Part shown: positions 10,178 to 20,659 of the stretch, piece after piece | How the letters are laid out: each line of letters begins with the position of its first letter | How positions within the stretch are numbered: position 1 is the first letter of the stretch | Source of the DNA: Botryosphaeria dothidea | Taxonomy: Eukaryota > Ascomycota > Dothideomycetes > Botryosphaeriales > Botryosphaeriaceae | Assembly: GCA_011503125.2 (NCBI GenBank) | Contig: WWBZ02000082.1 | Location: 2,294,001-2,358,000 of the forward strand | DNA: 64,000 bases | Direction of reading: 5' to 3' | Notes under the pieces: model-generated | What the model was told of the DNA's origin: nothing | The model's database searches: none | Seen by the model: the letters and a program-made list of their open reading frames with translations, nothing else | Program-made: the position numbers and the translations under genes

Positions 10178-11312
10178 GCTCCTCGCGCAGGGCTGAGGGG
10201 TGAAATTGCCAAAGCAGAGAAAAAAAATTGGATGCGATGACGCCGGCCGGGGCCACTTCGGAAACTATTGAATATACCGGACAGGGGGTTCATGCAACAT
10301 GCAACATCTTTGCCTGCCCGTCCAGCTGCCAAATTTTGTTTGTTTGGTCTTGCAATCTATTCAGATCAGATGCTGGTCGTCAGATCCTCACGCGCGACTG
10401 GAAAATCCTCGTTTCGAGGCTCGGTAATCGCACCCACTTGCTGCACGTTACAGGGTCTAGTCCTCCCTCCGGCTCTCCCTTCTCGCATGGATTCCGTACA
10501 TTGAAATGGGTCCACGCTTGAGCGTCACGAGACTCCCTTGGCCTCGGCAGTTGAAAAAGGGTGGACCAGCTTGCGTACCCAAAAAGGCGTTCCTCCCAAT
10601 TCCACGGAGCTGGTGTGATCCTGGTTTTCTGTCAGTGCACCACTTAGTCCGGCAGCGGGACGATACCCGTGGAACCGGGTCTTGTTTGAGAGCCATGGGC
10701 AAATTGAAAATTGCAGCACTCTTGAAACTTCGATCCGTCTTCCCCGTGTTCCGCGAAATGGCTCGTGGGAAGTTTCAGAGAGCAAGCGTGTCCTGTGTTC
10801 CGTGAATAATCTCGATATTTGGAAGCAGACCGCCATGAAGTCCAACAGACTTTCATGGAAAGTCGGTCAGCGTGTCACGCCTAGCCAAGATAAAACAAGA
10901 CCAAAGAGTCCGCCTGAGTATACGTTAATCCTTGCCAAAAACTGGATGATAATATTAGATTCGGACCAACACCGGAACAAACGTCCGTGTGGAAGACTTG
11001 CGATACGTGGAGCTGATTGGTACAGAGAGAGCCAGTCCTACAAGTTAGCAAAGAGCAAACACTCAGGCAGAAAAGAAAGAAAATACAACAAGTAAAGAAA
11101 CTATGGGGAGGGATTTGAGTCTAAAACGTAGCAAAACGAAGCTTTGCACGGAGAAACATCTACTGCTGAACTGGGTTCTCTGGTTAGCTCATGAGCGCTT
11201 TCCAATGCGCCAATTCCGCCCCTCTTGTAAATGTCACTTTGGCAGGTCATGTAATCTGCCATTGAACACATTCACAGCATCAAAGGTTCCGTCTCAATCG
11301 TCATATCATTGT
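10178..11312. other. Intergenic region upstream of DEG1, no gene seen
   Basis: About 1.1 kb, moderately AT-rich in the 10850-11100 part. Only short open frames without family features are present on either strand. The part adjacent to 10177 should hold the DEG1 promoter, and the part adjacent to 11313 the GPI15 3' UTR. Confidence 0.4.
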
Positions 11313-12097
11313 TCATGATTTCGGTTCGTATAAGCATGCTCTCGTCCCGCGCCAGACTTCCTCCAGTATCTGACGCTCCGGAAGGAGGTTCTGTAAGCAA
11401 AATCAGCTCAAGTCCACAATCAACACACCGAACTCAATAGCACGCCAGCTCCCAGACAACGCAACATACCGGGAACACCACCACCGTATCTTCCTCGCCT
11501 ACCACCACAATCGCCAGGTAAAACCGAACCTCGAACCCCTTGAAAGCCTCATGTATGAAAATATCCTGTATGGACGCCGTCGGAATAAACCTCGTCGTCG
11601 CGGTCGATAGGTACGTCGGCGAAGAGCTCGACGTCTGGACACCGAGCCCTCTCAGCACGAGCAGCGATTCCTCTGCAACTCCCCGTCCCGTCAGCAACCA
11701 ATTCCTCCCCTGTAACCGCGTCTCCAGCGTAAAACGTACCAGTATACCCCCTTCTCAAAACTCCCCACAGCCCCACCGCGCCCACTCCGCCCAAGACCTT
11801 CCAATCGATCCCCTCCGCCGCCCACGCCACGCACACGCCCACGTAGTTCGTCAAGAGCCGCCTCTCCCAGCTCTCAGGGTCTTCATTGCGTATCGGAAAG
11901 TAGCTGCGCCACTTCGCCCAGAAGAGCGCGAGGATGAGGACGCCGAGACCGAGGCGGATCGCGTGCGAAAAGTACAGCAGCGCCTTCTTCGGCACCGTAT
12001 CGGCAACGGGGCGGGTCGAGACGGTAAAGGAGACGGTGGACGGTGTCGGGCGGGCGACGCGGAGTTTGGGCGGCGCGTTGTTGGAGAGGAGGATCAT
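11313..12097 (-). CDS. GPI15: GPI-GlcNAc transferase subunit PIG-H / GPI15
   Basis: Subunit of the ER complex that makes GlcNAc-PI, the first step of GPI-anchor synthesis. Exons 12097-11740, 11672-11470 and 11390-11313; introns of 67 nt (GTACGT, GCTGAC branch, TTGCAG) and 79 nt (GTATGT, CTTACAG). Product 212 residues. Two hydrophobic segments lie between about residues 40 and 115. The PIG-H domain follows: ESLLVLRGLGVQ, then RFIPTASIQDIFIHEAFKGF, then VVVFPNLLPERQILEEVWRG. These are the conserved blocks of the family, and the second splice restores the FPNLLP motif that the unspliced frame loses. Shares a short upstream region (about 350 bp) with the divergent Hub1-like gene. Confidence 0.9.
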
Positions 12098-12451
12098 AGT
12101 TGCGCGAGAGGGTTCGAGGGGCAGCCCGAAGGCTGAAGGGGGGTGGATATTAGCGGCGTTGATCAGCCGGGTAATCGAGCGTCGGTCCCTTGGGTCTTTT
12201 GTAGGCGAGCGACGAGAGGGCTCGCATCGATAGTGGAGCTTCCCTCTCTGATCTGATCTACGCGCGGGCGAGAGAGCAGCAGCTCAGCCCTACAGAGCCT
12301 CCGCGCCCTGGCATCCCTGCCCGCTTTTCCTGCAAGTGACGTCCGAGCTTTCGAAGCTCCCGCAAATCCAACAACAACAGCTGCCTGGCCCAAAACATCA
12401 CAACCTCGCATTCCTCATCACTCAAAGCACGCTCGAGATAAGACGCGCAAG
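12098..12451. promoter_or_regulatory. Bidirectional promoter region GPI15 / Hub1-like
   Basis: The 354-bp gap between two divergent start codons must hold both promoters and leaders. No specific element could be assigned; a CAACAACAACAG run lies in the leader of the Hub1-like gene (around 12370). Confidence 0.45.
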
Positions 12452-13315
12452 ATGCCCTCGCCCTCACCACCACCCCGCGCCCGGGCCCCAGACCGCCCAC
12501 GCAACCGCAGCCGCTCCCGCTCCCGCTCCCCCCGCCGCGACCGCGACCGTCCGCGCAAAACCGGCGGAGGCGGTGGATTTCGCTGGAAGGAGAAGCCCTC
12601 CCGTGCCGTCTTCGAAGAGGAGCGCGACCGCGACCGCGGCGACGACCGTCTGCAGCGCGGCTACCGAGCGAACCGCAGCCCGCCTCGGCGCCGGTTCGAT
12701 GACGACGAGAACAAGCGGGACGACGACAGAGACAGAGAAAGGGGCGGCGGCGGCGGCAGGGATCGCGACTACAGGCGCCGCAGCAGGAGCCCGCGCGATC
12801 GCGAGAGGAGGGGGCGGAGGCGCGAGGAGAGGAAGCGCGAGGATGAGGACGACAGGCTGGGCGTGGCGGACAAGTTTGGCGGAGGTGCTGCTGCGCCGCG
12901 AAAGGAGGGGAGGGACAAGAAGGAGAAGAAGGCTCAGCCAAAGCTGGCGCCAACTCAGGAACCCCTCATCATTGTCACTGTCAATGATCGGTTGGGCACC
13001 AAAGCCCAGATACCATGTCTGGCGTCTGATCCCATCAGTGAGTATTCCTGTTGAAACTGTGTTCAATGAATACTGCATACTAATATACCTGGTAAAGAGC
13101 TGTTCAAGGCACAAGTTGCAGCGTGTATCGGTCGGCAACCTCATGAGATCATGCTGAAGAGGCAAGGCGAACGGCCTTTCAAAGACCAGTTGACTCTGGA
13201 GGATTATGGTGTCAGCAATGGTGTTCAGCTGGACCTGTAAGTCTTCCTTCATCTTCAGTCTCGCATTACGGCCGTTTACTGACTGATATTTAGTGAGCTT
13301 GATACTGGCGATTAA
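12452..13315 (+). CDS. Hub1/UBL5 ubiquitin-like protein with RS-rich N-terminal extension
   Basis: Hub1/UBL5 is a non-conjugating ubiquitin-like modifier that binds spliceosomal partners (Snu66, Prp5) and alters splice-site use. Exons 12452-13037, 13098-13236, 13294-13315; introns of 60 and 57 nt. The first acceptor is AAG, chosen because it gives the in-frame KLFKAQVAACIG. Product 248 residues. Residues 1-160 are Arg/Ser/Asp/Gly-rich with RSRSRSRSPRRDRDRPR and repeated RD/RE dipeptides, like SR proteins. Residues about 170-245 match UBL5: VTVNDRLGTKAQIPC, then IMLKRQGERPFKDQLTLEDY and GVQLDLEL. It ends DTGD instead of the Tyr-Tyr of yeast Hub1 and human UBL5 (73 aa in both). The last exon has only seven codons plus one base. 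Confidence 0.88.
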
Positions 13316-14135
13316 AATCACAGTCACGATTACCGTGAGATGGTTCTGATTCTCGTCCTTCAAAGTACTGATATTCTGCTTTGGAGACTAGACGGGCCAT
13401 CGAATCATGATACCCATGAATTTTGTAATTACGTACATGGATTAAGGGGAGGGAGAAATTGACGAAAAAACAAATCAATGAGAAAGCATTAGTCAGGAGA
13501 ACAGCCGATGCAAAAGCAACTAGGGGAATGGGTTTGGGATCGCTAGCAGGTGGAAGTGCAGCCAGACTAGGTATCAGCCTCAAGTGTAATCCCACCCACG
13601 GTGCAAAGACCAGAGAAAAATAATATACAAATCCGTAAGCCGGAGGGAAGGGTGCAAATCCAGCTTGCCATGAACGAAATGAGACGTGAACACCAGAGCA
13701 GGACACGTAGCCATTCCGATTATCCAGGAACGAGTTTTCAGAGTCCAGCAAGGTTAGAACAGGATTCGCGGGACTTCTTGATCGGATGCCGCACATATCG
13801 AAAGAAGCCTAGGTGCGCGTTAGTAGTAGCGTCCCCAATGTCTTACTGAGAGCATCTCTTCGCCAAGTCGGAACAGATGAATACCTCAGATAGAACATGG
13901 TTGATCATGCTTCTATCTGAGGTATTGCGCAGTTCCGACTTGGCAAAAGATTCTACCACGTGCGGAGCATACTCACTCACCGAATTCTGCTCTTGACACC
14001 CACTAGGAACGAGATATACTCTGGGTTTAGGGAAACGATGCAGAACTGATAAGTTCCGATTGAAGCTGGTAAACTGGAGATAAGATCCTGTGCGTGATAT
14101 CTCGTCCAAATCCGTCGATTCGTGGCTTTGAACCT
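13316..14135. other. Convergent 3' region with hairpin element
   Basis: About 820 bases between convergent genes. AT-rich after 13320, consistent with 3' UTRs. Apart from the long hairpin described separately (13855-13950) no gene is supported. Confidence 0.5.
13855..13950. repeat. Near-perfect 96-nt inverted repeat (hairpin)
   Basis: Left arm 13855-13895 and right arm 13911-13950 are reverse complements except for about six bases clustered mainly at one internal bulge. Matching blocks include GCCAAGTCGGAAC and AATACCTCAGATAGAA. The loop (13896-13910) is 15 nt and contains the palindrome TGATCA. Size and shape fit either a foldback mobile-element remnant or the precursor of a microRNA-like small RNA. 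Transcription direction is unknown. Confidence 0.85.
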
Positions 14136-15965
14136 TTACGATAGTAGACGGTCACAATGCTGAAGGTTAGTCACCAGCCGCTCATAGTCGGGGTTATTCC
14201 ATCCCTGAGCTGCTAATTCCTTCGTCTTCTTTCCATGGAAGTGAGTAAAGTGAGCCAGTTTCATCAGATCGTTGACCTCATCGGTCGTCAGGTTCTTCTT
14301 ATTCTTGTTAAGCGACATCAAATGACCCGCAAGGTTGCGCTCAGCCGCAATCCGCATCCTCCTGGCTTGCTTGATTCGCTCTTGGCTCTCACTAGCGTTG
14401 ATCAGCAACTCCTCTTGCTTTCTAGCCGTGCTGAGGCTAGATCGGGCGGATGCACAATTCACTTTGCGCTTCCGCGCCGCTAAGCTTATGGGATGTTTCC
14501 CCTGCTGCTTCGAGCCGATGGTCTGCCCTCTTTGCTGCTTAAAGCTCTGAGGGGTGGAGGGCTCCACCTTTAAATTATCTTTAACGACAAAACCGGGCGA
14601 GGCGTAGGTCTCCATTGTGACACCACCAGGTAGCGCAAAAGTCGAAAAGTTGGAGTCCACGGCCCGTCCATTGATGGTGAATTTTGCAGCAGAGTACGAA
14701 GCGCCGGTGTCCTTTGAGTCGGGTCGGGAAAGCCGGGGCTGATAATCAGCAATGTCCATGACTAGATCAACGATATCATAGCCTTGAGGGTCATCACGCT
14801 CTTGGTCAAGAGCCTTCTGAGCTTGGCGCTTCAATTTCGAAATGTGATCGCGCCGATGACCCTTCTTCGCAAGCTCAGAGGTGAAATCCTGCATAAGCAC
14901 ATCTAGAACATCGATACCGTCGTCTTGAGCCTTCGCCATCCTCTTTCTAGTAAAAAGATGGGAGCGATGACCTTCATCTGGGCCCAGGACGGAGGGGGCG
15001 GGAAGCGTATAGTTGTCAGTCTTAGGGACCTCCTCGAGCACGACATGCTCGGGGAGATACTTGTGCTTCAACCAAACAGTCTGGTAGCTGTATTCATAAT
15101 ACTTGAATGCGTCAACTGGGTTGCCCCAGATGGCGTACGCGACCAGCTTCCGATCCGCATTCTTCACTTGAATGCCACACTGAATCTTGTAGCAGAGACC
15201 ACCAACAACCTGGTCCATTTCTCTTAGGATATCGTAGCGGTAAGATCCTCCGTCAATATCGAAGAATTCCAAGAGCTCCTCGTCGAATGCCCGATCCATC
15301 CTAGGGGGAACGAAGTATTGGGGCAATGTGAAGTCCTGTGTTTCGGGAAGCCATCCGGGAACATATCGGGCCGGTCTGACATAGCCTGTGAGAAAGTGCT
15401 TGTATGCGGCGAGAGGTGGAAGACTGTTGAACTTCTGTGTCCAGGGTCCTGCATGGTCGTATATCTCGGGATGGCTACGGAGAAATGAATCTATCTCACG
15501 AAGAAAACCGATTGTAATGTGGCGTTTTGCGAGGTACGAAAGCAACTCGGCATCGTTACTCTGTGCTAGACTCTGGAACCAACGAGCCTTGTAGTGATAG
15601 TGTCAACTGAACAGTTTGAATAAAGTTTGTGTAAGTACGCATACCGGAGTCTCTGGCAGAGGTCTCTGCTGAGATAGCGGCTTTATCCTGGCTGAGACGT
15701 CGCTGGTATGGTCTTGTGCGAAGGCGGGCGCCATTGCTGCGGGTCCACTGGGAGGCTGATCAGGTAGGCCACTGTCACTGGATGAGAGTCCTGGAAGCTG
15801 CTGTTCGTGGGCGCTGTTGGAATTGATGTGTTGCTGCTGGCCAAGAGGCTCGCTGTTGGAGCCTGTGACGCGACGAACAGGTTGGTGCTGGGGGGAGGCC
15901 TCGTGAGTTCCGTCCTCACTCGGTTCCTGCATGTGCAGCAGGCGGCTTGGGTGCATACCATCCAT
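14136..15965 (-). CDS. Unrecognised 590-residue fungal protein
   Basis: Exons 15965-15645 and 15587-14136 joined by a 57-nt intron (GTATGC donor, CTACAAG acceptor) in phase 0; the junction reads PLPETP-ARWFQSLAQ. Residues 1-107 are Ser/Gln/Pro-rich and probably disordered. Residues 108-320 look globular, with many aromatic residues (PWTQKFNSLPPL, YVPGWLPE, AIWGNPVDAFKYYEYSYQ). A basic helical, coiled-coil-like stretch follows (KKGHRRDHISKLKRQAQKAL), then a low-complexity linker and a basic C-terminal region ending HCDRLLS. I do not recognise the family and propose no function. Codon use and the intact spliced frame make it a real gene. Starting at 16019 instead would add 18 residues. Confidence 0.75.
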
Positions 15966-16567
15966 TGCTGGAATGGGCGAGTTGGGAAGTGAGGCAAAAC
16001 AAAGGTGCAAATGTGGCAAGGAAAGAAGCAGGAAGAGGACGGCGAAGGAGGAGGGAGATAAAAAGATCTCGTGTGCAGCTCGCAGAAGAGGCAGGCACGC
16101 CTGGACCCTGAAAACTGCCCCGACGACAGCAAACGGAAGGTGCGTAGTGCGCAGACTGCCGACGCCGGCTTGGAGAGCCCAGAATGCATGCAGTGGAAGT
16201 TAAGAAGTGGTTGCTTCACTCCACATGAGAGGACCGTTTTGCGGTGATGCGTACTACATAAACGACCTTGCAGCGCCTTACTCAGTCGATCCTGGCGGGT
16301 TGAAGCATCTGTCTGGACAGATCTGCATAGCTGAGTCTGAAATAATTGTGCCACGCATGTACTCCTGAATACCGATGGGGCATTTGTTACGGCGGTCAGT
16401 GCCAGGAAGACTTGGGACGAAGACAACAGCAATCAGCGCGACAGACGAAAAAGAAAAGATAATTTTTCATAACAAGCAGCCCATATCTACAGCCCTAAAC
16501 GCCGCATCGCTTTCCGCAGGATATTTCAGTCAACCAAGTAGCACTACAGAACCCCGGCATTTGAGAA
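15966..16567. other. Intergenic region upstream of the 590-aa gene
   Basis: About 600 bases between two minus-strand genes: promoter of the gene ending at 14136 and 3' flank of V-ATPase subunit d. Overlapping open frames here are compositional and have no family features. Confidence 0.4.
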
Positions 16568-17824
16568 TTAGAATACACTGATGTAGTTTCCAATCCTCTC
16601 CTTCTGGTTCTGCGCAATGCACTCGGCTATCCAAGTGATGTTGCGGATTTCCTGGTGGCATGTCAGTCGCTACCCGTTGAAGCCAAGAGGTATGGTGATA
16701 TGGATGCTTACCTGTTCCTTGAGCTTCACCCATGCGTAGACAACGGAGTGGGTGAATTGCCTCGTGAATGCCAGCTTAGAAATCTCCATTTCCTTCTGGT
16801 AGAACAAGTCTTCCAAGCTGCGACCCTCGGACCCAGAGCCACCAGCCATGTTGCCAACGCCAGATCCACCGCCGCTCAGACCTGTCTGGTCGAAGAAGGT
16901 CTTGTAATCCGAAATACCCTCGACGGCAATCCTCACTCCCTCTACATCATCAGCACGAGAGAGCATCAAGGTACCCTCGGGGTATAGGCGGCCGAAACTG
17001 GGGTACAGCTTCTTTCTGTCTGCCTTAGATAGGTCGGTGCCGAACGAGTTCAGCGTGATGTTGATGGCTCGCCTATCAGCCTCGAACTCAAGAACCTCGC
17101 TCATGACCTCAGCTGTCGGGGAACCGGCAATGTCTTCGTGCGTGTTGACCCAGTTGTAGAAGTCCTCCAAGTAGTTTTTGTACAGAGTATTCCGAATAAT
17201 CTCGATGTTCAGCTCGTCGAGATCTTGGTGGCTCAGCGAACCTTTGAAGTAGGCGGCCAACGGGGTCTCGATCAGCACCGAGTTGTACAGTTCCTCGATG
17301 TTGGTTGCCACGCATAGCACGGGCATGGTTTCGAACCAACCCAGCGGGTGGCACCTCTCCAGCAGCTCCCTGGTATCGCGCTCGTGCAGGGTGCCGGTGA
17401 TCAGCAGGGCAACGTTATCGATCATGTAGCCGTAGGTCAAGTACTCCATGAACTTTGCTAGCGAGCCGGTGGCGTTGGCTTGGACATAGCGGAACTCGGA
17501 GACCAACTTCTCGGTGGTCTTGCTGGCGAGCGCAGAGGTCGAAGGGTTCGGAGGTAAAGCGGCAAGGAAGTCGCCATACGCGGGCGACAGCTGGAGCTTT
17601 ACATCTATAATGCATCAACAGCCTGTACGGGAGCCTTAAAGAGATGACAATACCATCGATGGTCTCGCACTGGGTAAGGTTGCTGTAGTTCTGGCCGGTC
17701 AACAGCTGATTGCGGTATCCGTGGACGATACCCTCGATGTAGCTGCCGCTGCGTCAGTCTGGCTTCTTACAAGGCAACAGCGGAAGACGTACCCATTTGT
17801 GACGTTGTAGAAAAGACCCTCCAT
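16568..17824 (-). CDS. VMA6: V-type proton ATPase V0 subunit d
   Basis: Peripheral subunit of the membrane sector of the vacuolar H+-ATPase, linking the central rotor to the c-ring. Exons 17824-17793, 17742-17654, 17604-16712 and 16651-16568; introns of 50, 49 and 60 nt. Product 365 residues (yeast Vma6 is 345). The N-terminus MEGLFYNVTNGYIEG and the C-terminus RIGNYISVF are typical of the family and are recovered only after splicing. LTGQNYSNLTQCETIDDVKL, YMIDNVALLITGTLHERD and HPLGWFETMPVL are conserved blocks. A Gly/Ser-rich insertion (SGGGSGVGNMAGGSGSEG) sits near residues 298-315, common in filamentous fungi. The first exon encodes only ten and two-thirds codons. Confidence 0.96.
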
Positions 17825-18364
17825 CTTGCTGATCGTCGACGGGAAACTTGATGATGGACATGCAAGCTGTTGTCGTCAATGCCGGGGAGCAGCTCCAAGC
17901 CCGCCCGAGCTCACGGCCCCGGATCAACAGTTTAGCCGATCTGTCAGGCAACCCAAGGAAGCATCAGTCAGTGGTCATGCGCACCAGAGCACTGCCATAT
18001 CTAACTAGCTTTCTGCGTCCGTATTCACGCGTACTGTTTCGTGTATATCGAGTTTGGGTGTCAGTCAGGAACCGCGCTGCAACGGGCATCCTGCATGCTC
18101 TTATTTCATCTTGAGATCTCTCATGATAATAGCATGGCTGTAGACTGTACATTAACGTTATTTTTGAGGAAGCCTTGTAATCTTACCTGTCGTTAAACGA
18201 GCAGAGTAAAGCGCAGTAATATAGTAATATGCGTGGTATCGGACTTGAAAAATAGTAGGGAGCCTCAACTCGGCAGAGCGGCGGCTATCTTATCGCGTCG
18301 CTATCTACAACACCCGATTGACCACCTGCGTCCCCAGACATTCTGGGTGCTGTGCTCCTTGATC
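17825..18364. promoter_or_regulatory. Divergent promoter region VMA6 / Rho-like GTPase
   Basis: About 540 bases between divergent start codons, AT-richer from 18100 to 18250. No defined element or additional gene is visible. Confidence 0.4.
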
Positions 18365-19067
18365 ATGGAGTACGACGTACCGACCATCACGATCCTCCTG
18401 CTTGGAGATGCAGAAGTCGGTAAGTCGACCTTTCTCTCGTACGTTTCCCTCCATGCGCACTTTCGCGCCCGCCGCAGTTGACCGTCGCGCTCACATCCCC
18501 AGGCGCCTGACTCTTGGCCGCAACATCCACGCAAAGACCACGCCCGACTCCGCACCCCCTCCCTACGCTCTGCCCACTCTCCGCGATCTCGACCAGCCCT
18601 TCTGCTTCAATATCCGCCTCTATGCCCGCCACTACCGCCTCGAGTTCTTCGACACTGCCTCGCCCACCAACTACACCCTCATTCAACCAGACTTCATCAT
18701 CCTCGCCTACGATGTGTCGCGCCGAGATACGCTGACTTCGCTCAAGGCTCGCTGGGCGCCGTTGGTGAACGAGACGTACAATATTAGCGAGCAGATTCCG
18801 GTGATGGTTCTGGGATTGAAGAGGGATTTGAGGAAGGAGTGGACGGAAGAGGAAAAGGCGAGAGAAGGTGGGAACGGGAGGGGAGAGAGCGTCATGCCGC
18901 AGGAGGGCTTGGGCATCGCGCAGGCAATGCGTGTGGATCGGTATGCAGAGTGCAGCGCCTTGACTGGGGAGCTATGCACGCAGGTTTTGGAGGACGTAGC
19001 GAAGACAGCAGCAAAAACCACGACCGAAAAAGGTGGACTCAGTGCAGGAGGGTGTGCGGTCATGTAG
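18365..19067 (+). CDS. Atypical Rho-like small GTPase with CaaX box
   Basis: Exons 18365-18438 and 18503-19067 with a 64-nt intron (GTACGT, CCCCAG); product 212 residues. The P-loop is GDAEVGKST (14-22), intact. The switch-II/G3 motif is FFDTASPTNY where canonical Rho/Ras proteins have DTAGQE: Gly is replaced by Ser and the catalytic Gln by Pro. The G4 motif is LGLKRDL (Asp kept, usual Asn/Thr lost), and G5 is ECSALTG as in Rho proteins. The segment VMPQEGLGIAQAM also matches the Rho layout. The C-terminus CAVM is a CaaX box favouring farnesylation, so membrane attachment is likely. GTP hydrolysis is probably weak or absent. The specific Rho subfamily cannot be assigned; a start further upstream is possible but less likely. 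Confidence 0.85.
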
Positions 19068-19947
19068 TTTCGGTGGAGTTCGGACTGATTTGTGAAATCT
19101 CTGGGCGTTCTGCGTAGACGCCAGTATTCACAAGGTCGTCTTATTGCTGAGTCCTTGGATTGCAGGTATGTTGCTTTTCTCTGTTACTTGGTTGTATCTG
19201 CTTGACACCTAGCTCGTGTCACGGCCGTGATGCAGCTTCTTTCAGCGCTTATTCTTCATGGTCCAATCATTTTATCGACCTGAATCACAAGATTGATTTT
19301 ATCGAAAGAAGAAAAACGATTTTGCCATTCTTTATTTGCCGCTTTCAAGGGCGATGAATTTCAGCAAACAGAGGCCGAGTGTCGTAATTCCGTATATGGA
19401 GATTGCGGTGATACTACGCAACAACACCACTTTCCTTTTATTCCAGACTTGGCAGCTTGGCGAGTTCAAACACTCTGCAGAGATGATGTGCTCAATGTCT
19501 GGTTCGATCCTCAGGGAGTCCGACCCCCGACTCGATAATTTTTCATTGCTTTCACTCATCCAATGACCGAGCCATATCATCTACGGAGCTTACAAAGATA
19601 AGCCTAAATTTAGGCATAATGAAGATCCATACCCCAGGAACTGCTGACTTCACTACCGATCAAGGGTCCAACCCCCCACCTGCAAGTGAGACGAGAGATC
19701 GCGTAGAATCCACTCTATTTGTAGTATAAAATAGCTTTGGTAGCCCCACGCCCTCCCGCGCGGGGTATCACATGTCACTCCCCAAAAACAACTACAACCA
19801 ACTTGTCCGATTAGGTCTTCGTGTCGGATCCAAAGGTTCCGGCCGACTCGAAAGAACATTTATAATTTAACCCCTCCTACCAAACTCAAAAAAGACCCTC
19901 TCCATATCATCGAATCCCCCACCACCAAACACCTCACAACAACGGCC
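19068..19947. other. Intergenic region, no gene seen
   Basis: About 880 bases, AT-rich in 19150-19620 and with a short C-rich leader-like run before 19948. Nothing on either strand resembles a gene. Confidence 0.4.
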
Positions 19948-20501
19948 ATGACCACCGCACCACCCCAACCAACCACCCCGATCAAAGAGGCCGCAACCGC
20001 CTTCCTCCTCTCCTACGCCCGCGCTATGCACCTGGCGGATCCGACCTCCTCCGTGCACGCCACCGACATCCCCCTCACTGCCGCCGTGCTGGGCGCGCAC
20101 TACCACCCGGGGCTGACGGCGTACTCGCTGGGCTACCAGCACGTCATGCCGCAGGACGCCGCCCAGGGCATCGTGCAACACCTGGAGCGCTTCAACAAAG
20201 CCGGGATCGGGTACGACGTCTACCTGGCGCGGTACCGGGTCGAGGCCGTCAGCGAGCAGGGGGAGCGCGCTGTGCTGGATGACGTGGCGGATTCGGCCTA
20301 AGGAGGGCAGCGGGGTGGAGGAGTGGGAGTGGGAGAATGTTTCTGGAAGGTTCTGCGGAGGACGGGCACGGCCGTGAGATGAGGATCAGGCCGGAGGGGG
20401 ACGGGGGGTGGGTGAAGCCGGATGGAATGTGGGAGCTGATCGTGAGTGATAACGAGATTACTGGTCTTTTGAAGGCCGTGCCGAATTTCATGGAGCTTTA
20501 G
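19948..20501 (+). pseudogene. NTF2/SnoaL-like domain gene broken by two frame shifts
   Basis: The first frame (19948-20301) encodes 117 residues of an NTF2-like fold (LLSYARAMHLADP, AHYHPGLTAYSLGYQHV, GIGYDVYLARYRVEAV) and stops after AVLDDVADSA. The coding signal continues in the +1 frame from about 20270 (CWMTWRIRPKEG and EEWEWENV, typical core strands of these proteins). It then continues in the next +1 frame from about 20337 (GDGGWVKPDGMWELIVSDNE, ending in KAVPNFMEL and TAG at 20499). Neither change coincides with credible splice sites. The first could be loss of one TG unit in GCTGTGCTGG (20269-20278). A decayed gene is the simplest reading; sequencing errors are the alternative. If the first frame is used alone, a truncated protein results. 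Confidence 0.6.
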
Positions 20502-20659
20502 AAGTGAAAGCACTGGCTGTGCGGGACAGGAGGTAGGGTCATGAAATCACTGAGTCTGAAGCGTCTATATTGCGGCTAGCGTTCTATCGTCTGTACATAC
20601 ATGATAAATAAGAGTTGATACTGGGGTATATGAAAAGCATCGGACAGACACTCGCAGAA

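Noticed and set aside
12258..13363. Long antisense frames opposite the Hub1-like gene
   Set aside because: Complement of Arg/Asp/Gly-rich codons giving Ala/Pro/Arg runs; the sense frame is explained by RS domain plus UBL.
15683..16432. 249-codon frame overlapping the 590-aa gene start
   Set aside because: Out of frame with the spliced gene whose junction is phase-consistent; no recognisable features.
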